Origin: DATILI01 sp035476635
GTDB taxonomy: Bacteria > Pseudomonadota > Gammaproteobacteria > Burkholderiales > Burkholderiaceae_C
Assembly: GCA_035476635.1 (NCBI GenBank)
Contig: DATILI010000088.1
Location: 1 to 15,640 of the forward strand
Direction: 5' to 3'
Length of the DNA stretch: 15,640 nucleotides
The notes under the pieces were generated by a model. The model did not search any database and was not told where the DNA came from. It saw only the letters and a program-made list of their open reading frames with translations. Every line of letters begins with the position of its first letter. Within the stretch, counting starts at the first letter, position 1. A program made the position numbers and the translations under genes. Shown here one piece after another: positions 13,027 through 15,640 of this stretch.

Positions 13027-14172
13027 TCAGGTGAACAAATTCTTCAAGCGGTCGGTCCAGCTGTCGCCGCTGGGCGAATGGCGCGAGCCGCCTTTCTTCA
13101 GCGACTCGTCCAGCTCCTTGAGCAGCTTGCGCTGGTGCTCGGTCAGCTTGACCGGGGTCTCCACCGCGATGTGGCAATACAAGTCACCGGGGTAGCTTGC
13201 GCGCACGCCCTTGATGCCCTTGCCGCGCAGGCGGAACTGCTTGCCGGCCTGCGTGCCTTCCGGGATATCGATCGCGGCCTTGCCCGCCAGGGTCGGGACA
13301 TCGATCTCGCCACCCAGCGCCGCAGTGATGAAGCTCACCGGCACCGAACAGTGCAGGTCGTCGCCGTCGCGCTCGAAGATGTCGTGCTTCTTCAGGCGAA
13401 TCTCGATGTAGAGATCGCCCGACGGGCCGCCGTTGGTGCCCGGCTCGCCGTTGCCCACGCTGCGGATGCGCATGCCGTCATCGATGCCGGCCGGGATCTT
13501 CACCTCGAGCGTCTTTTGCTTCTTGAGCTTGCCCTGGCCGTGGCAGGTCATGCAGGGCTCGGGAATGATCTTGCCGGTGCCGCGGCATTGCGGGCAGGTT
13601 TGCTGCACGCTGAAAAAGCCCTGGCGCATCTGCACCGCGCCGGCGCCGTTGCAGGTGGTGCAGGTAATGGGTTTGGTGCCGGGCTTGGCGCCGTTGCCGT
13701 GGCAGGTGTCGCAGGCCTCCCAGGTGGGAATGCGGATCTGCGCGTCCTTGCCCTTGGCCGCCTCCTCCAGCGTGACTTCCATCGCGTAGCTCAGGTCACT
13801 GCCGCGGTAGACCTGGCGGCCGCCGCCAGCGCCGCGCCCGCGGCCTCCCTGGCCGAACATGTCGCCAAAAATGTCGCCGAAGGCCTCGGCGAATCCGCCG
13901 AACCCTTCCGCACCGGGGCCGCCGGCACCGCGCATGTTCGGGTCCACACCCGCGTGGCCGTACTGGTCGTAGGCCGCGCGCTTCTGGCTGTCCGAGAGCA
14001 TCTCGTAGGCCTCCTTGGCCTCCTTGAATTTCTCCTCCGCCGCCTTGGCCGCATCCCCCTGGTTGCGGTCCGGGTGGTGCTTCATCGCGAGCTTGCGATA
14101 GGCCTTTTTGATTTCTTCGTCCGAGGCGTTCTTCGGAACGCCCAGGGACTCGTAGTAGTCTCGTTTAGCCAT
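13027..14172 (-). CDS. dnaJ: Chaperone DnaJ (Hsp40, type I)
   Basis: This 381-residue cytoplasmic co-chaperone stimulates DnaK ATPase and delivers unfolded clients. All type I parts are present: a J domain at 1-70 with HPD at 33-35, a Gly/Phe-rich region at about 77-111, and a zinc domain with four CxxCxGxG repeats (C154/C157, C171/C174, C193/C196, C207/C210). A C-terminal client-binding and dimerisation region follows. The length is normal. The ATG at 14172 has only a weak ribosome site, consistent with less DnaJ than DnaK being made. It lies 97 bp after dnaK with a strong hairpin between, and is closed by an intrinsic terminator. Confidence 0.98.
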   Translation of the reverse strand: MAKRDYYESLGVPKNASDEEIKKAYRKLAMKHHPDRNQGDAAKAAEEKFKEAKEAYEMLSDSQKRAAYDQYGHAGVDPNMRGAGGPGAEGFGGFAEAFGDIFGDMFGQGGRGRGAGGGRQVYRGSDLSYAMEVTLEEAAKGKDAQIRIPTWEACDTCHGNGAKPGTKPITCTTCNGAGAVQMRQGFFSVQQTCPQCRGTGKIIPEPCMTCHGQGKLKKQKTLEVKIPAGIDDGMRIRSVGNGEPGTNGGPSGDLYIEIRLKKHDIFERDGDDLHCSVPVSFITAALGGEIDVPTLAGKAAIDIPEGTQAGKQFRLRGKGIKGVRASYPGDLYCHIAVETPVKLTEHQRKLLKELDESLKKGGSRHSPSGDSWTDRLKNLFT

Positions 14173-14200
14173 GTTGTCTGGTGAGCCTGGTTAACGCAAA

Positions 14201-14242
14201 CGCCGCGTCGAAGACTCCGAAGGGAATCGCTCGAACGCGGCG
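14201..14242 (-). promoter_or_regulatory. Strong hairpin between dnaK and dnaJ
   Basis: In the dnaK-dnaJ mRNA, CGCCGCG plus TCGA pair with TCGA plus CGCGGCG (11 bp with one bulged base; outer ends 14242 and 14201). Inside this, GATTCC and GGAGTC pair around a four-base CTTC loop. No T-tract follows, so it is not an ordinary terminator. Likely roles are RNA processing, 3'-end protection of a dnaK-only message, or partial attenuation to lower DnaJ output. The structure is read from the sequence; the role is inferred. Confidence 0.55.
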
Positions 14243-14269
14243 GCTTCTTGCGGGTTTAGGTGTCCGCCA

Positions 14270-15640
14270 TTAACCCTTCTTGACTTCCTTCACTTCGGCA
14301 TCGACCACGTTGTCGTCCGCCGGTTTGGCGGAAGCAGATTCCGTGCCGCCGCCTGCGGGGCCCGTGGGACCTGCGCCGCCGCCGGCCGCCGCTTGCGCCG
14401 CGGCTTCCTTGGCCTGCATGTCGGCATACATCTTCTCGCCGAGCTTCTGGCTGGCGCTCATCAGCGTGTTGCTCTTCTCGTCGATGGCGGCCTTGTCCTC
14501 GCCCTTCAGGGCTTCTTCCAGGTCCTTCACGGCGGCTTCGATCTTTTCCTTCTCGCCCGCGTCGAGCTTGTCGCCGTATTCGGTCAAGCTCTTCTTCACG
14601 CTGTGCACGGTGGCTTCGCCCTGGTTCTTGGCCTGCACGATTTCAAGCTTCTTCTTGTCGTCGGCGGCGTTGAGCTCGGCGTCCTTCACCATCTTCTGGA
14701 TTTCTTCCTCGGACAGGCCCGAGTTGGCCTTGATGGTGATCTTGTTTTCCTTGCCCGTGCCCTTGTCCTTGGCGCCCACATGCAGGATGCCGTTGGCGTC
14801 GATGTCAAACGACACCTCGATCTGTGGCGTGCCGCGCGCGGACGGCGGAATGCCTTCGAGGTTGAACTCGCCGAGCAGCTTGTTGCCCGAGGCCATCTCG
14901 CGCTCGCCCTGGAACACCTTGATGGTCACGGCCGGCTGGTTGTCGTCGGCGGTGGAGAAGGTTTGCGCGAACTTGGTCGGGATGGTGGTGTTCTTGCCGA
15001 TCATCTTGGTCATCACGCCACCCAGAGTCTCGATGCCCAGGGAAAGCGGGGTCACGTCCAGCAACAGCACGTCCTTGCGGTCGCCGGAGAGCACCTGGCC
15101 CTGGATGGCGGCACCGACGGCCACGGCTTCATCGGGGTTCACGTCCTTGCGCGGTTCCTTGCCGAAGAACTCCTTGACCTTCTCCTGCACCTTGGGCATG
15201 CGGGTCTGGCCGCCGACCAGGATCACGTCATGGATGTCGCCCACGGAAACGCCGGCGTCCTTGATGGCCGTGCGGCAGGGTGCGATCGTGCGCTCGATCA
15301 GCTCTTCCACCAGGGCTTCGAGCTTGGCGCGCGTGAGCTTGATGTTCAGGTGCTTCGGGCCGCTGGCATCTGCCGTGATGTAAGGCAGGTTGATGTCGGT
15401 CTGCGCGCTGTTGGACAGCTCGATCTTGGCCTTCTCGGCCGCTTCTTTCAGGCGCTGCAGGGCCAGCACGTCCTTGCTGAGGTCCACGCCCTGGTCTTTC
15501 TTGAATTCGCCGATGATGTAGTCGATGATGCGCTGGTCGAAGTCTTCGCCACCCAGGAAGGTATCGCCGTTGGTGGACAGCACTTCGAATTGCTTCTCAC
15601 CGTCGACATCGGCGATCTCGATGATGGAGACGTCGAAGGT
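14270..15640 (-). CDS. dnaK: Chaperone DnaK (Hsp70), 5' part off the right edge
   Basis: About 456 residues of the 640-odd residue ATP-dependent chaperone are present. The visible part starts at the TFDVSIIEI strand of the nucleotide-binding domain (near residue 198 of E. coli DnaK). It continues through GDTFLGGEDFD, VGGQTRMPKVQ and DVNPDEAVAVGAAIQ, the linker VLLLDVTPLSLGIE, the substrate-binding beta domain, the helical lid, and a Gly/Ala-rich tail ending in NVVDAEVKEVKKG. The frame is open to the window edge. The GTG at 15583 is internal, not the start. It is co-directional with dnaJ. Heat-shock control elements and the ATP-binding N-terminus would lie outside the window. Confidence 0.98.
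   Translation of the reverse strand, partial: TFDVSIIEIADVDGEKQFEVLSTNGDTFLGGEDFDQRIIDYIIGEFKKDQGVDLSKDVLALQRLKEAAEKAKIELSNSAQTDINLPYITADASGPKHLNIKLTRAKLEALVEELIERTIAPCRTAIKDAGVSVGDIHDVILVGGQTRMPKVQEKVKEFFGKEPRKDVNPDEAVAVGAAIQGQVLSGDRKDVLLLDVTPLSLGIETLGGVMTKMIGKNTTIPTKFAQTFSTADDNQPAVTIKVFQGEREMASGNKLLGEFNLEGIPPSARGTPQIEVSFDIDANGILHVGAKDKGTGKENKITIKANSGLSEEEIQKMVKDAELNAADDKKKLEIVQAKNQGEATVHSVKKSLTEYGDKLDAGEKEKIEAAVKDLEEALKGEDKAAIDEKSNTLMSASQKLGEKMYADMQAKEAAAQAAAGGGAGPTGPAGGGTESASAKPADDNVVDAEVKEVKKG

Noticed and set aside
1..15640. Defence island, prophage, integron, insertion sequence or CRISPR content.
   Set aside because: No transposase, integrase, nuclease, reverse transcriptase or toxin-like frame, no spaced direct repeats and no tRNA-associated attachment site were seen. 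The content is metabolic, respiratory and chaperone genes.

Overview
The window is high-GC (visibly G/C at third codon positions), tightly packed bacterial chromosome. The gene content and protein styles fit a betaproteobacterium of the Comamonadaceae type (Variovorax/Polaromonas/Acidovorax-like): a pim-type acyl-CoA dehydrogenase pair, a GbsR-cydAB operon, a PA0069-family radical SAM gene and dnaK-dnaJ. This placement is inferred from recognition of the proteins, not from a database search. I see no rRNA, tRNA, CRISPR array, transposase or phage gene.

Region 1 (1-5452, minus strand) is a beta-oxidation operon read right to left: a 3-hydroxyacyl-CoA dehydrogenase that looks like the back half of FadB/PimF, the large and small subunits of a pimeloyl-CoA-type acyl-CoA dehydrogenase, and an AMP-forming acyl-CoA synthetase cut by the left edge. 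Activation, alpha-beta dehydrogenation and hydroxyacyl oxidation are present. An enoyl-CoA hydratase and a thiolase are not, and must be encoded elsewhere. A divergent LysR-type regulator (5588-6496) shares a 135-bp promoter region carrying a perfect dyad with T-N11-A geometry.

Region 2 (6527-10414): a small DUF1059 predicted metal-binding protein on the plus strand has its own promoter and converges, with a 17-bp overlap, on a minus-strand operon. That operon runs GbsR/MarR-type regulator, cydA, cydB (cytochrome bd/CIO-type quinol oxidase), DUF2867 protein, with spacings of 2, 11 and 16 bp. A perfect 11-bp inverted repeat upstream of the regulator is a likely autoregulatory operator.

Region 3 (10432-11595, minus) holds a RidA-family gene whose coding signal extends upstream of any normal start codon, and a one-frame fusion of a DUF4406-type domain with a DOPA 4,5-dioxygenase-type domain. 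The fusion is preceded by a possible 27-codon leader ORF ending in an ATGA overlap.

Region 4 (11652-12793, plus) is a PA0069-family radical SAM gene whose promoter -10 lies inside a near-consensus LexA (SOS) box. This is the most testable regulatory prediction in the window.

Region 5 (12794-15640): a non-coding gap with one perfect DnaA box and a good intrinsic terminator, then dnaJ and the 3' two-thirds of dnaK (minus strand). The two chaperone genes are separated by 97 bp containing a strong hairpin without a U-tract. I found no clear multi-gene novel defence or mobile system. The unusual items are the domain fusion, the leader ORF, the start-less RidA gene, the hydratase-less FadB-like enzyme and the regulatory sites.
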